Source: a bacterium (GTDB taxonomy: Bacteria > Acidobacteriota > Polarisedimenticolia > J045). Taken from it: a stretch of 58,527 nucleotides of DNA. The stretch covers positions 1 through 58,527 of the forward strand of contig JAJFTU010000030.1 of assembly GCA_021372775.1 (NCBI GenBank), in the 5' to 3' direction. A program made the translations under genes and the position numbers. The stretch's first letter is position 1, and each line of letters opens with the position of its first letter. The notes under the pieces are model-generated. The model worked only from the letters and a program-made list of their open reading frames with translations. It was not told the DNA's origin and did not search any database. Positions 37,126 through 47,095 of this stretch are shown piece by piece.

Positions 37126-37160
37126 AACGGTCCCCTCCGTCGTGCGGGTCCCGGTGAGGT

Positions 37161-37237
37161 TGGTGGGCCCACCAGGACTCGAACCTGGGACCAGCTGATT
37201 ATGAGTCAGCCGCTCTAACCGTCTGAGCTATGGGCCC
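37161..37237 (-). tRNA. tRNA with CAU anticodon (tRNA-Ile2 or elongator tRNA-Met)
   Basis: The 77-nt gene folds into a full cloverleaf. The acceptor pairs GGGCCCA with TGGGCCC, then A and an encoded CCA. The D arm has AGCTCAGACGGTTAGAGC, the anticodon loop is CTCATAA on a GCTGA/TCAGC stem, and the T arm is CCAGG-TTCGAGT-CCTGG. The CAU loop fits elongator Met or the lysidine-modified Ile2 that reads AUA. The GGGCCC acceptor and GACTCATAATC context resemble Ile2, but this is not decisive. It is not the initiator, because the acceptor starts with a paired G. Confidence 0.93.
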
Positions 37238-37252
37238 CGAATTGGCGAGTGT

Positions 37253-37281
37253 AGCATAGGCGCGGGAGGCCCCCCCGCCAA
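37253..37281 (-). promoter_or_regulatory. Promoter of the tRNA gene
   Basis: On the minus strand TTGGCG and TATGCT are separated by exactly 17 nt, and TATGCT ends 15 nt before the first tRNA base. Confidence 0.65.
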
Positions 37282-37438
37282 CGGTCAGGGCGCGCGGCGC
37301 GGGCCGCGGACGCCCGCCGGACGGCCGCGGCGGCGACGGGCCGCGCCCCCGAGGGGCGACTCCCCCCGCGGCCCCTTTTGGGCTATAGTTTGGGCGGTCC
37401 GATTCACCAACAACCCATTTCCAAAAGCGAGGCGAGCC

Positions 37439-37672
37439 ATGGCCGACCGCACCAACAAGCAGCCCGAAAACGCTCCGGGCAAGTACTACGTGGATCAGAA
37501 CTGCAGCGCCTGCCAGGTGTGCGTGAGCACCGCGCCGGACAACTTCAAGATGAACGACGGCGAAGAGCACGCCCTCGTCTTCAAGCAGCCCGCCAACGCC
37601 GCCGAAGTGAGCGCCTGCGAAGACGCCATGTCCGGCTGCCCCGAAGAGGCGATCGGCAACGACGGCGAGTGA
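37439..37672 (+). CDS. Small single-cluster ferredoxin
   Basis: The 77-residue acidic protein has CSACQVC (C-x2-C-x2-C) near residue 22 and SGCPEEAIG near the end, giving four cysteines for one [4Fe-4S] cluster. The second cluster of bacterial 2[4Fe-4S] ferredoxins is absent. It should shuttle electrons at low potential, possibly to enzymes such as LipA; the partner is not shown. GAGG lies 8 nt before ATG 37439, TATAGT (37384) may be the -10, and a strong terminator follows. Confidence 0.9.
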   Translation: MADRTNKQPENAPGKYYVDQNCSACQVCVSTAPDNFKMNDGEEHALVFKQPANAAEVSACEDAMSGCPEEAIGNDGE

Positions 37673-37724
37673 CGCCGTCCGCGCCCGCGGCGGCCGGCCT
37701 CGCGCCGGCGGGCCGCAATGAAAT

Positions 37725-37754
37725 ACGGCCCGGTTCCCCGGGCCGTTTTCTTTT
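37725..37754. terminator. Terminator of the ferredoxin gene, possibly bidirectional
   Basis: A perfect 9-bp stem (37725-37733 with 37738-37746) with a TTCC loop is followed by TTTTCTTTT. The rpoD gene ends 18 nt away on the other strand; the hairpin could serve it too, though its minus-strand T run is poor. Confidence 0.88.
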
Positions 37755-37771
37755 GCTCCGAACGGCGGAGG

Positions 37772-39499
<1,728 letters not shown>

Positions 39500-39526
39500 T
39501 GTCGAACCTCCGGGTATCCGGGCTTG

Positions 39527-41347
39527 TCAGGAGCGCGGCGGCGAACGCCGCGCCGAAGCCGCGCCGGCCGCGCCTTTCTGCAGCTCGCGCGCCAGCGCGA
39601 TCTTTCGCTGCAGAAGACGCGCCAATTCCTCCGGGGGCGCGCCCCGGTCGATCTCTTCCTGCACCGTCCGCATTTCCGAGGCCAACTGAGCGCCCCGCAG
39701 CGCGGCGAGAGCGCCCTCGGCCGCCTCGACGTCCGGCTCCTTCTCGTTGGAAAATGCTAAAGATAGAATATCCGTCGCCGCCTCGCCCGCGGCCAGCTCG
39801 GCCAGTCGCCTCAGGTCGAGCGTTTCCCCGTCCGAACGCCCCTCGATCCACCGTTCGACGACGTTCCGCGCCGACTCGCCGAGCTGGTCGAGCGGGATCT
39901 CGCCCGCCACCCGGTCGGCCTCGGTCAGCCGCTCGGGGGGGCGCAGGGCGAGGAAGCGGATCAGCGTCGCCTCGACCGGGGAGAAGCGCCGCTCCCGCCG
40001 CGGGGTCGCCGAGTAGACCTTCGCCCCCAGCTCCCGCCGCCGCTCGCGGGCCGCGCGGCGGAGCTCGTCGCGGACGAGGTCGTCGTCGATCCCCAGCCCC
40101 TCGGCGATCCGGGTCGCCGCCTCGGCGCGGGCCAGCGGGCTCTCCAAGAGGAGGATCTGCTCCAGGACCATCTCCAGCGCCTTGACCCGGCCGTCGAGCG
40201 ACGCGACGTCGAAGTCCCGCTTCGCCTCGCCGACGAGGAAGGCCGGGAGGTCCAGGGCCGCGTCGAGCCGGGCGCGGACGGCGTCGGCGCCCCCCTCGCG
40301 GGCCAGGTCGTCCGGATCCTGCCCGTCGGGGGGCGCGGCGACCCGGATCTCGAGCCCTTCGGCGAGGGCCGGGCCGAGGCTGCGGCGCGCCGCCTTGCGC
40401 CCCGCGGCATCGCCGTCGAAGAAGAAGACGACCTTCGGGGCGTAGCGGCGGAGCAGCCGCGCGTGGGCCTGGCCGAAGGCGGTGCCGCAGACCGCGACCA
40501 CCCCCGGAACGCCGACGGCGGCGAGGACGACCGCGTCGAAGTACCCCTCGACCACGACCGCCCGCCCCTCGCGCCGGATCTCCGGCCCCGCCTCGCGCAG
40601 CCGGAAGAGGATCCGCGACTTGTCGTAGACCTCCGTCTCCGGCCCGTTGAGGTACTTCGGCGTCTCGTCCCCGAGCGCCCGGCCGCCGAACGAGACGACG
40701 CGGCCGGCGGTGTCGTGGATCGGGAAGATGATCCGCCCGCGGAAGCGGTCGTAGACCCCGCTCGACCCTTCCCGCGGCACGACCAGCCCCGCCGCGAGCA
40801 GTTCCTCGACCGCGAAGCCGCGCGCCCCGAGGTGGCGCAGCAGGTTGTCCCAGCCGGGAGGGGCGAGGCCGAGGCCGAAGGTCCGCGCCCGCTCGACCGG
40901 CAGGCCGCGCCGCGCGAGGTAGCCGCGCGCCTCCGCCGCCTCGGGCGCCTCGAGCCGCTGGGCGAAGAACATCCCCGCCTCCTCGAGCGCGGCGATCGCC
41001 CGGCGGCGGCGGTTGTCCTCCGCCGGCTCGCGCCCCGCGCCGCGGCTCGGCGCCGGGCGGGGAACGCCCAGCTTGTCGCCGATCGAGCGGGCGGCCTCGG
41101 CGAAGTCGACGTGGTGGTACTCCATCACGAACTTGAAGAGGTCGCCCCCCACGCCGCAGCCGAAGCAGTAGAAGACGCCCTTCGCGCCGTCGACGTGGAA
41201 GCTCGGCGTCTTCTCGTGATGAAACGGGCAGAGCCCGACGAGCGAACGGCCCGCCTTCCGCAGCTGGACGACCTCGCCCACAACTTGGGCGATGTCCGCG
41301 GTCGCGCGGATCGTCTCGACGTAGTCCCGAAACGCGCCCGAAGCCAT
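39527..41347 (-). CDS. dnaG: DNA primase
   Basis: The 606-residue enzyme makes RNA primers at the replication fork. The N-terminal zinc finger has CPFH and YCFGCG. The catalytic core has a TOPRIM fold with VVVEGYFDAV and FFFDGDAAGRKAA. The C-terminal ~150 residues are the helicase-interaction part and are less conserved. ATG 41347 starts the conserved part with a G-rich Shine-Dalgarno; an upstream TTG at 41365 is less likely. It precedes rpoD by 27 nt and follows larB by 86 nt on the same strand. Confidence 0.97.
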   Translation of the reverse strand: MASGAFRDYVETIRATADIAQVVGEVVQLRKAGRSLVGLCPFHHEKTPSFHVDGAKGVFYCFGCGVGGDLFKFVMEYHHVDFAEAARSIGDKLGVPRPAPSRGAGREPAEDNRRRRAIAALEEAGMFFAQRLEAPEAAEARGYLARRGLPVERARTFGLGLAPPGWDNLLRHLGARGFAVEELLAAGLVVPREGSSGVYDRFRGRIIFPIHDTAGRVVSFGGRALGDETPKYLNGPETEVYDKSRILFRLREAGPEIRREGRAVVVEGYFDAVVLAAVGVPGVVAVCGTAFGQAHARLLRRYAPKVVFFFDGDAAGRKAARRSLGPALAEGLEIRVAAPPDGQDPDDLAREGGADAVRARLDAALDLPAFLVGEAKRDFDVASLDGRVKALEMVLEQILLLESPLARAEAATRIAEGLGIDDDLVRDELRRAARERRRELGAKVYSATPRRERRFSPVEATLIRFLALRPPERLTEADRVAGEIPLDQLGESARNVVERWIEGRSDGETLDLRRLAELAAGEAATDILSLAFSNEKEPDVEAAEGALAALRGAQLASEMRTVQEEIDRGAPPEELARLLQRKIALARELQKGAAGAASARRSPPRS

Positions 41348-41433
41348 GGTCGAAGGCCCCCCCAAGGTCGGCGCGAAGCCAAAGGCGCGGGAAGGTTACT
41401 CGCCGCGCCTCGTCGGCGCAAAGCGGGGCGCGG

Positions 41434-42195
41434 TCAACGACGGCTGGATGCAGACAGGATCAAATGAGCCGCCGCCGCCGCGCCGTAACCATTGTCGATG
41501 TTCACCACCGTCACCCCCGCCGCGCAGGAGGTGAGCATGCCGAGAAGCGCGGTGAAGCCGTGGAGCGCCGCCCCGTAGCCGACGCTCGTCGGCACGGCGA
41601 TCACCGGCGCGGCGATCAGCCCGGCGACGACCGACGGGAGCGCCCCCTCCATCCCGGCGACGACGATCACCACCCGCGCCCGCCGCAGCCGCTCCCCCTG
41701 CTCGAGCAGCCGGTGCAGGCCGGCGACGCCGGCGTCGTAGAGGCGGTCCGGGGCGAGGCCGAGCGCCTCGGCCGTCGCCGCCGCCTCCTCGGCGACCGCG
41801 AGGTCGGCCGTCCCCGCGCTGACGATCAGCAGCCCCGGGCGGGGCCGGGGCTTTCGCCCGAGTCCGGGAAGGAAGAAGGCCCGCCCGACCTCGTTCCAGC
41901 GCCCCGCCGGCCAGCGGGCGAGCAGTTCCTCGCCGAGCGCCGGCTCGAGGCGCGTGACGAGGGTCGGCGCGCCCCGGCGCGCGAACCGCTCGACGATCGT
42001 CAAAAGGTGGGTCTTGGCCTTTCCTTGGCCGAAAACGACCTCCGGCTGGCCGCGGCGCACGGCCCGCTGGTGGTCCAGCTTGGCGAAGCCGAGATCTTCG
42101 GTCGAGAGTCCGGCGAGGCGGCGGGCCGCCTCGTCCACGTCCACCCCGCCCCGCTTCACGGCGGCGAGCAGGCGGCGCAGCTGCACGGCGTCCAA
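41434..42195 (-). CDS. larB: Nickel-pincer cofactor biosynthesis protein LarB
   Basis: The 253-residue protein has a PurE-like C-terminal domain. [20 protein letters not shown] is the LarB N-terminal phrase, and the NCAIR-mutase-like core shows [31 protein letters not shown] and [12 protein letters not shown] with a C-terminal NIDNGYGAA. LarB carboxylates and hydrolyses nicotinic acid adenine dinucleotide, the first step toward the nickel-pincer nucleotide used by LarA. The LarA-like gene is 25 kb away; LarC and LarE are not seen here. The start is TTG 42195 with GGAGGA 7 nt upstream and TACACT (42222) as a likely -10. It is divergent from HU. Confidence 0.92.
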   Translation of the reverse strand: MDAVQLRRLLAAVKRGGVDVDEAARRLAGLSTEDLGFAKLDHQRAVRRGQPEVVFGQGKAKTHLLTIVERFARRGAPTLVTRLEPALGEELLARWPAGRWNEVGRAFFLPGLGRKPRPRPGLLIVSAGTADLAVAEEAAATAEALGLAPDRLYDAGVAGLHRLLEQGERLRRARVVIVVAGMEGALPSVVAGLIAAPVIAVPTSVGYGAALHGFTALLGMLTSCAAGVTVVNIDNGYGAAAAAHLILSASSRR

Positions 42196-42221
42196 CGGTC
42201 GATTCCTCCGGGAACCTGCAA

Positions 42222-42227
42222 AGTGTA
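42222..42227 (-). promoter_or_regulatory. -10 box of larB
   Basis: TACACT on the minus strand lies 26 nt before the TTG start, back to back with the HU promoter, whose -35 begins at 42231. No matching -35 is obvious. Confidence 0.45.
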
Positions 42228-42230
42228 GCG

Positions 42231-42259
42231 TTGACCGCTCCTTTGGGGTGGTGTACTTA
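42231..42259 (+). promoter_or_regulatory. Promoter of the HU gene
   Basis: TTGACC (42231-42236) and TACTTA (42254-42259) are separated by exactly 17 nt, the best-formed sigma-70 promoter in the window. The leader to ATG 42353 is about 87 nt. Confidence 0.7.
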
Positions 42260-42352
42260 GTGAGCCGCGCCGCCGCGGCGGCGCGTCGAAGCCGGCGCGG
42301 GACGGACAGTTCCGCCGCGCGCGACGGCGACGGAGCGCGGAGGGGTCAGGGC

Positions 42353-42628
42353 ATGAACAAGTCCGAGTTGATCGACAAGATCGCGCAGGACGCCGACATC
42401 ACCAAGGCGGCGGCTGCGAAGGCGGTGGAAGCGTTCGTCGAAGGGGTCGCCCAGTCGCTCAAGCGCGGCGAGCGGACCGCCCTCGTCGGGTTCGGCACGT
42501 TCGCGGTCAGCGAGCGGGCCGGCCGTTCCGGCCGCAACCCGCAGACCGGCCAGACGATCGAGATCCCGGCCAAGAAGGTCGTCCGCTTCAAGAGCGGCAA
42601 GGAACTCGACGACCTGCTCAACGGCTGA
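42353..42628 (+). CDS. hup: HU-family DNA-binding protein
   Basis: The 91-residue protein is a complete [20 protein letters not shown] at the start, the VGFGTFAV turn, the DNA-binding arm [21 protein letters not shown], and KELDDLLNG at the end. It bends and packages DNA as a dimer. AGGGG precedes the ATG by 8 nt. It ends 3 nt before the convergent carboxylase genes. Together with the H1-like protein at 1938 it makes two nucleoid proteins in this window. Confidence 0.97.
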   Translation: MNKSELIDKIAQDADITKAAAAKAVEAFVEGVAQSLKRGERTALVGFGTFAVSERAGRSGRNPQTGQTIEIPAKKVVRFKSGKELDDLLNG

Positions 42629-42631
42629 TCG

Positions 42632-43126
42632 TCAGCCGACGATCGCCAGTTTCTCCCCGCTCTCGACGGCCTGGCCGGCGGCGACGAGGATCTCGCGCAC
42701 CGGCCCGGCCTTCGGGGCGAGGATGTCGTTCTCCATCTTCATCGCCTCGAGCACCAAGAGCGGCTGTCCCTCGCGCACCTCGTCGCCGGGAGCGACGAGC
42801 AGCTTCACGACCCGCCCGGCCATCACGGCGAGGGCGGGGACCGGCCCTTCGGGGACGGCGCGCGCGCCGGCGGTCGCGGCCAGCGGGTTCAAGATCCGCA
42901 GGCGGCGCGCGAAGCCGCCCCGCCGCACGACGTAGCCGTCGCGTCCCTCGTCGTGCACCGAGACGTCGTACGAGCGGCCGTCGACGAGCAGCGAGTAGGT
43001 GTCCGGCTCGACGACCGCCGCGTCCACTTCGGTTTCCACGCCGTCGATCGCGACGACGTATCCGCGCGGCGCGGGGCGGACCTCGACCGCGCGCTCCTCG
43101 TCCCCCAAGTACGCCCTGAGCTTCAT
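42632..43126 (-). CDS. Biotin carboxyl carrier subunit of an acyl-CoA carboxylase
   Basis: The 164-residue protein ends in a biotinyl domain with the target Lys in LEAMKMEND, preceded by VMAGRVVKLLVAPGDEV. The N-terminal ~90 residues (RAYLGDEERAVEVRPAPRG) form a beta-rich adaptor like the linker of propionyl-CoA carboxylase alpha chains. It carries the carboxyl group between the two catalytic subunits. The start overlaps the biotin carboxylase stop (ATGA). A fused alpha chain appears to be split here into two genes. Confidence 0.94.
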   Translation of the reverse strand: MKLRAYLGDEERAVEVRPAPRGYVVAIDGVETEVDAAVVEPDTYSLLVDGRSYDVSVHDEGRDGYVVRRGGFARRLRILNPLAATAGARAVPEGPVPALAVMAGRVVKLLVAPGDEVREGQPLLVLEAMKMENDILAPKAGPVREILVAAGQAVESGEKLAIVG

Positions 43127-44637
43127 CGCCGGCCTCCCATCGCGCGGGCGCGGCCGACGCGCACCCAGGCCGAGCGCTCGGGGCGGTCGGCGGACGGATC
43201 GAGACGCCGCGCCGCCTCTCCCTGCCCGCGGTAGGCGTGGATCGCCGCCGCGAGGAGCGCGATCCGGTCGAGCAGCGGGTCGCCGCCGCGGAACAGCTCG
43301 TCGCCGTGCTCGTCGATGAACCCGGTGTGCAGTTCCCCGGCGACGAACGCGGGGTGTTCGACGAGCCGCCTGAGGAACGGGATGTTCGTCGTCAGGCCGT
43401 CGAGCCGGTACTCGTCGAGCGCGCGCCTAAGGCGGCGGATCGCCTCGTCGCGCGTCGCCCCGTGGGCGACGAGCTTGGCGACGAGCGGGTCGTAGTGGAC
43501 CGGCACCTCGTAGTTGCGGGCGACGGCGTGGTCGTTGCGGATCCCCGGGCCGGCCGGCATCCGCACGGCGCCGATCACGCCGGGGCAGGGCACGAAGTTC
43601 CGCTCCGGATCCTCGGCGCAGATCCGGACCTCGATCGCGTGCCCCGTCGGGACCAGCTCCTCCTGCGTCCAGCGCAGCTTCTCGCCGAAGGCGACGCGGA
43701 TCTGCGCCTTGACGAGGTCGTGGTCGTAGACCTCCTCCGTGACCGGGTGCTCGACCTGCAGCCGCGCGTTGACCTCCATGAAGTAGAACCGGCCGTCCTC
43801 GCCGCGCAGGAACTCGACGGTCCCGGCGCCGACGTAGCCCGCGGCCCGGCCGGCGCGCACTCCCCAGTCGGCGAGGCGGCGGCGCGTCGCCCAATCGACG
43901 ACCGGCGACGGCGTCTCCTCGAGGACCTTCTGGTGGCGGCGCTGCAGCGAGCACTCCCGCTCGCCGAGGGCCACGCCGTTGCCGTGCTGGTCGAAGAGGA
44001 TCTGCACCTCGATGTGCCGCGGCCGCTCGAGGAACTTCTCGATGAAGATCGTGTCGTCGCCGAAGCCGGCCCGCGCTTCGGAGCGGGCCGCGTCGAGGGC
44101 CCGCGGCAGCTCCTCCGGTCCGCGGACGAGGCGCATCCCCTTGCCGCCGCCGCCGGCCGCGGCCTTGACGATCACCGGGTAGCCGATCGTCGCCGCGATC
44201 GGCGCCGCCTCGTCCGCGTCGCCGCGGAAGGCGTCGGTGCCGGGGAGCATCGGCACGCCGGCGGCGCGCAGCGCGGCGCGCGCGGACACCTTGTCGCCGA
44301 GCAGGCGCATCGCCGAGGCGGGCGGGCCGACGAAGACGAACCCGCGCCGCCCGCATTCCGCCGCGAACTCGGCGTTCTCGGAGAGGAAGCCGTAGCCGGG
44401 GTGGATCGCCTCCGCGCCGGTCGCGCGCGCGGCCTCGAAGATCCGCTCAGCGTCGAGGTACGACTCGCGCGCCGGCGGCGGACCGATCCGCACGGCCTCG
44501 TCGGCGAGCCGCACGTGCAGCGCGGCGCGGTCGGCGTCGGAGTAGACGGCGACCGTGCGGACGTCGAGGTCCCAGCAGGCGCGCATCACGCGGACGGCGA
44601 TCTCCCCGCGGTTCGCGATCAGGATCTTCTTGAACAA
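43123..44637 (-). CDS. Biotin carboxylase subunit of an acyl-CoA carboxylase
   Basis: The 504-residue ATP-grasp enzyme carboxylates biotin with bicarbonate and ATP. FKKILIANRGEIAVRVMRA starts the protein, IHPGYGFLSENAEFA follows, and KAAAGGGGKGMRLV is the ATP loop. RHIEVQILFDQHGN, ECSLQRRHQKVLEETPSP and FMEVNARLQVEHPVTE carry the active-site residues. A C-terminal extension of about 50 residues after ELHTGFIDEH is typical of propionyl-type rather than AccC-type enzymes. The gene lies between the carboxyltransferase (40 nt upstream) and carrier genes in one operon. Confidence 0.96.
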   Translation of the reverse strand: MFKKILIANRGEIAVRVMRACWDLDVRTVAVYSDADRAALHVRLADEAVRIGPPPARESYLDAERIFEAARATGAEAIHPGYGFLSENAEFAAECGRRGFVFVGPPASAMRLLGDKVSARAALRAAGVPMLPGTDAFRGDADEAAPIAATIGYPVIVKAAAGGGGKGMRLVRGPEELPRALDAARSEARAGFGDDTIFIEKFLERPRHIEVQILFDQHGNGVALGERECSLQRRHQKVLEETPSPVVDWATRRRLADWGVRAGRAAGYVGAGTVEFLRGEDGRFYFMEVNARLQVEHPVTEEVYDHDLVKAQIRVAFGEKLRWTQEELVPTGHAIEVRICAEDPERNFVPCPGVIGAVRMPAGPGIRNDHAVARNYEVPVHYDPLVAKLVAHGATRDEAIRRLRRALDEYRLDGLTTNIPFLRRLVEHPAFVAGELHTGFIDEHGDELFRGGDPLLDRIALLAAAIHAYRGQGEAARRLDPSADRPERSAWVRVGRARAMGGRR

Positions 44638-44677
44638 CGCGCCGTCCTCCGGCCGCGGCGCGGCGCCGCGTTCTTCG

Positions 44678-46219
44678 TCACAACGGGATGTTGCCGTGCT
44701 TCTTCGGCGGCAGTCCGTCCACCTTGGCGTCGAGCAGCCGCAGCCCCTGGATCAGCCGGCGGCGCGTCTCGCGCGGCTCGATCACCGCGTCCACGTAGCC
44801 GCGCTCCGCGGCGACGTAGGGACCGGCGAAGGCGCCGCGGTACTCCTCGACCTTGGCCCGCTTGAGCGCCGCGCGGTCGGCCGCCTCGGCCAGCTCGCGC
44901 CGCAGCAGGATCTCGACCGCCCCCTCGGCGCCCATCACCGCGATCTCCGCCGACGGCCAGGCGAGGTTGAGGTCGGCGCGGATCTGCTTGCTGGCCATCA
45001 CGCAGTAGGCCCCGCCGTACGCCTTGCGCGTGATCACGGTCAGCTTGGGGACCGTCGCCTCGGCGAAGGCGTAGAGGAGCTTGGCGCCGTGGACGATGAT
45101 CCCGCCGTGCTCCTGCCGGACGCCGGGCAGGAAGCCGGGGACGTCCTCGAAGACGACGAGCGGGATGTTGAAGCAGTCACAGAAGCGGACGAAGCGCGCC
45201 CCTTTGCGCGAGGAGTCGATGTCGAGCGCGCCCGCGAGGTGCAGCGGCTGGTTGGCGACGACCCCCACCGGCCGCCCGTCGAGCCGGGCGAAGCCGACGA
45301 CGAGGTTCGCGGCGAACGCCTCCTGGACCTCGAAGAACTCGCCGTCGTCCACGACCCGCACGATCGCCTGCCTGATGTCGTAGGGCTTCTGCGGGTCGTC
45401 GGGGACGAGCCGGTCGAGCGCCTCGTCGGCCCGGTCGAACGGGTCGGCGGTCGGGCGGCGCGGCGGGTCCTCGTGGTTGTTCGGCGGCAGGTACGAGAGG
45501 AGCCGCCGCACGAGCGCGACGGCGTGCGCGTCGTCGTCGGCGACGAAGTGGGCCACGCCGGTGCGCGAGGCGTGCGGGACCGGCCCGCCGAGCTCCTCCT
45601 TCGTCACCTCCTCGTGGGTCACGCCGCGGATCACGTCCGGCCCGGTGATGAACATGTAGGAGGTGTCCCGGACCATCAGCGTGAAGTCGGTGATCGCGGG
45701 GGAGTAGACCGCGCCGCCGGCGCAGGGGCCCATGATCGCGGAGATCTGCGGCACGACGCCGGAGGCCATCGTGTTCCGCCAGAAGATCTCGGCGTAGCCG
45801 GCGAGGCTCGCCGCTCCCTCCTGGATGCGCGCCCCGCCCGAGTCGTTGAGGCCGATCACGGGGCAGCCGACCTTGAGGGCGAGGTCCATGACCTTGCAGA
45901 TCTTGGCGGCGTAGGTCTCGGAGAGGGCGCCGCCGAAGACGGTGAAGTCCTGGGCGAAGAGGGCGGCGGGACGGCCGTCGATCCGCGCGAAGCCGGTCAC
46001 GACCCCGTCCCCGGGGATCCGCTGCCGCTCCATGCCGAAGTCGCGGCAGCGGTGGACGACGAGGGCGTCGGTCTCCTCGAAGCTGCCGGTGTCGGCGAGG
46101 AGCTCGATCCGCTCGCGGGCGGTCAGCTTGCCCGACGCGTGCTGCCTGGCGACGCGCTCCGCGCCGCCTCCTTGCCGGGCGGCGCGCAGCCGCTCCCTGA
46201 GATCTTCGATGCGGGTCAC
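44678..46219 (-). CDS. pccB: Acyl-CoA (propionyl/acetyl-CoA) carboxylase carboxyltransferase subunit
   Basis: The 513-residue crotonase-fold enzyme moves the carboxyl group from biotin to acyl-CoA. Oxyanion-hole motifs are [14 protein letters not shown] and [14 protein letters not shown] in the N-domain and [12 protein letters not shown] in the C-domain, with [13 protein letters not shown]. The selector position, Asp in propionyl-specific enzymes (AYDVM), is Cys here, so broader or acetyl-CoA specificity is possible. The start is GTG 46219 with GAGGG upstream. It leads a three-gene operon and should supply methylmalonyl-CoA to the mutase at 2454. Confidence 0.95.
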   Translation of the reverse strand: MTRIEDLRERLRAARQGGGAERVARQHASGKLTARERIELLADTGSFEETDALVVHRCRDFGMERQRIPGDGVVTGFARIDGRPAALFAQDFTVFGGALSETYAAKICKVMDLALKVGCPVIGLNDSGGARIQEGAASLAGYAEIFWRNTMASGVVPQISAIMGPCAGGAVYSPAITDFTLMVRDTSYMFITGPDVIRGVTHEEVTKEELGGPVPHASRTGVAHFVADDDAHAVALVRRLLSYLPPNNHEDPPRRPTADPFDRADEALDRLVPDDPQKPYDIRQAIVRVVDDGEFFEVQEAFAANLVVGFARLDGRPVGVVANQPLHLAGALDIDSSRKGARFVRFCDCFNIPLVVFEDVPGFLPGVRQEHGGIIVHGAKLLYAFAEATVPKLTVITRKAYGGAYCVMASKQIRADLNLAWPSAEIAVMGAEGAVEILLRRELAEAADRAALKRAKVEEYRGAFAGPYVAAERGYVDAVIEPRETRRRLIQGLRLLDAKVDGLPPKKHGNIPL

Positions 46220-46310
46220 GGGGCCCTCCCTCGCGGCGTTTCATTCGCATACCGCGAAACGCGCCGCGCGGAGGGGCCGAAGTTGCCGGCGATGCGGACC
46301 GGCCGCCGCG

Positions 46311-46835
46311 TCAGAACCAGAGGAAGAACCCGTCGGAGAAGTAGACGAGCCCGACGGCGCCGACCGCCAGCCCGATCCACCAGAGCGGGCGCTTCTTGAG
46401 CAGGGCGGCCATCGCCGAGAGCATGATCGCGAGCTGCAGGAACATCACCGCCTGCCCGAGCGCCCCGGCATGACGCTTGTTCAGCTCGGAGTCCTTGTCG
46501 AGCGCCTCGGCGTCGGCCTTGATCTCCGTCATCTCCCGGTTGTAGCGCGCGATTTCCGGTTCGAGGGACGCGATTCTCTTGGCTGCGGCGCTGTTTTCCG
46601 CGCAGGGCCCGGCGGCGCAGGTCGCGGCGAGGAGGCTCCGCTCCGCCTCGGAGACGTGGAGCTTGATGCTCTTGGCCTCGTAGTACGACCACTTGTTGAC
46701 CTGCTTCGTCGTCGCCAGCTGGACGCGCGTGGAGTAGGCGCCTCCCTTGAGCGCCCCGATCCCGGCGGCGACCGCAAGAATCGTCGTGCTCACCGCCACC
46801 CACTGCATCCAACGTTCCTTCGGCGTTTCGGACAT
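46311..46835 (-). CDS. DUF4337-like membrane protein
   Basis: The 174-residue protein has one hydrophobic helix near the N-terminus (WVAVSTTILAVAAGIGAL). A soluble helical segment with two cysteines (CAAGPCAE) follows, and two more membrane helices lie at the C-terminus (QLAIMLSAMAALL and LWWIGLAVGAVGLVYF). NKWSYYEAKSIK after the first helix is the phrase I associate with DUF4337. The function is unknown. It has a good promoter (TTGACG, 17 nt, TCTAAT) and a GAGAGGAG site 7 nt before ATG 46835. It is probably a single-gene unit upstream of pccB. Confidence 0.82.
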   Translation of the reverse strand: MSETPKERWMQWVAVSTTILAVAAGIGALKGGAYSTRVQLATTKQVNKWSYYEAKSIKLHVSEAERSLLAATCAAGPCAENSAAAKRIASLEPEIARYNREMTEIKADAEALDKDSELNKRHAGALGQAVMFLQLAIMLSAMAALLKKRPLWWIGLAVGAVGLVYFSDGFFLWF

Positions 46836-46869
46836 CCGCGGACTCCTCTCGCTCCGTTTTCGGCCGGGC

Positions 46870-46898
46870 ATTAGAGAAGACGGCCGGGTTTTCGTCAA
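46870..46898 (-). promoter_or_regulatory. Promoter of the DUF4337 gene
   Basis: On the minus strand TTGACG (46898-46893) and TCTAAT (46875-46870) are 17 nt apart. The -10 lies 34 nt before the ATG. Confidence 0.7.
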
Positions 46899-47095
46899 GA
46901 GAGCGGGGTGTAAGCGAAGCGGCGGCGAGCGGTACTGCTTCGCCGTAACGGAAATTTGCGGTTGTCCCCCCCCCTCCTTCGGTGGATATGACAAGCCGCA
47001 GAGGATGGCTGCGCGGGCGGAAGTCCGGCGGCGGCAACGAAACCAGTGGATGGATGCGGCCCCCTTCAGGGACGCGAAACGGGAGAGGGGGAGAG

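Noticed and set aside
37161-37237. Initiator tRNA-fMet
   Set aside because: The first acceptor base is paired (G with C) and the anticodon stem lacks the three consecutive G-C pairs of initiators; elongator Met or Ile2 fits better.
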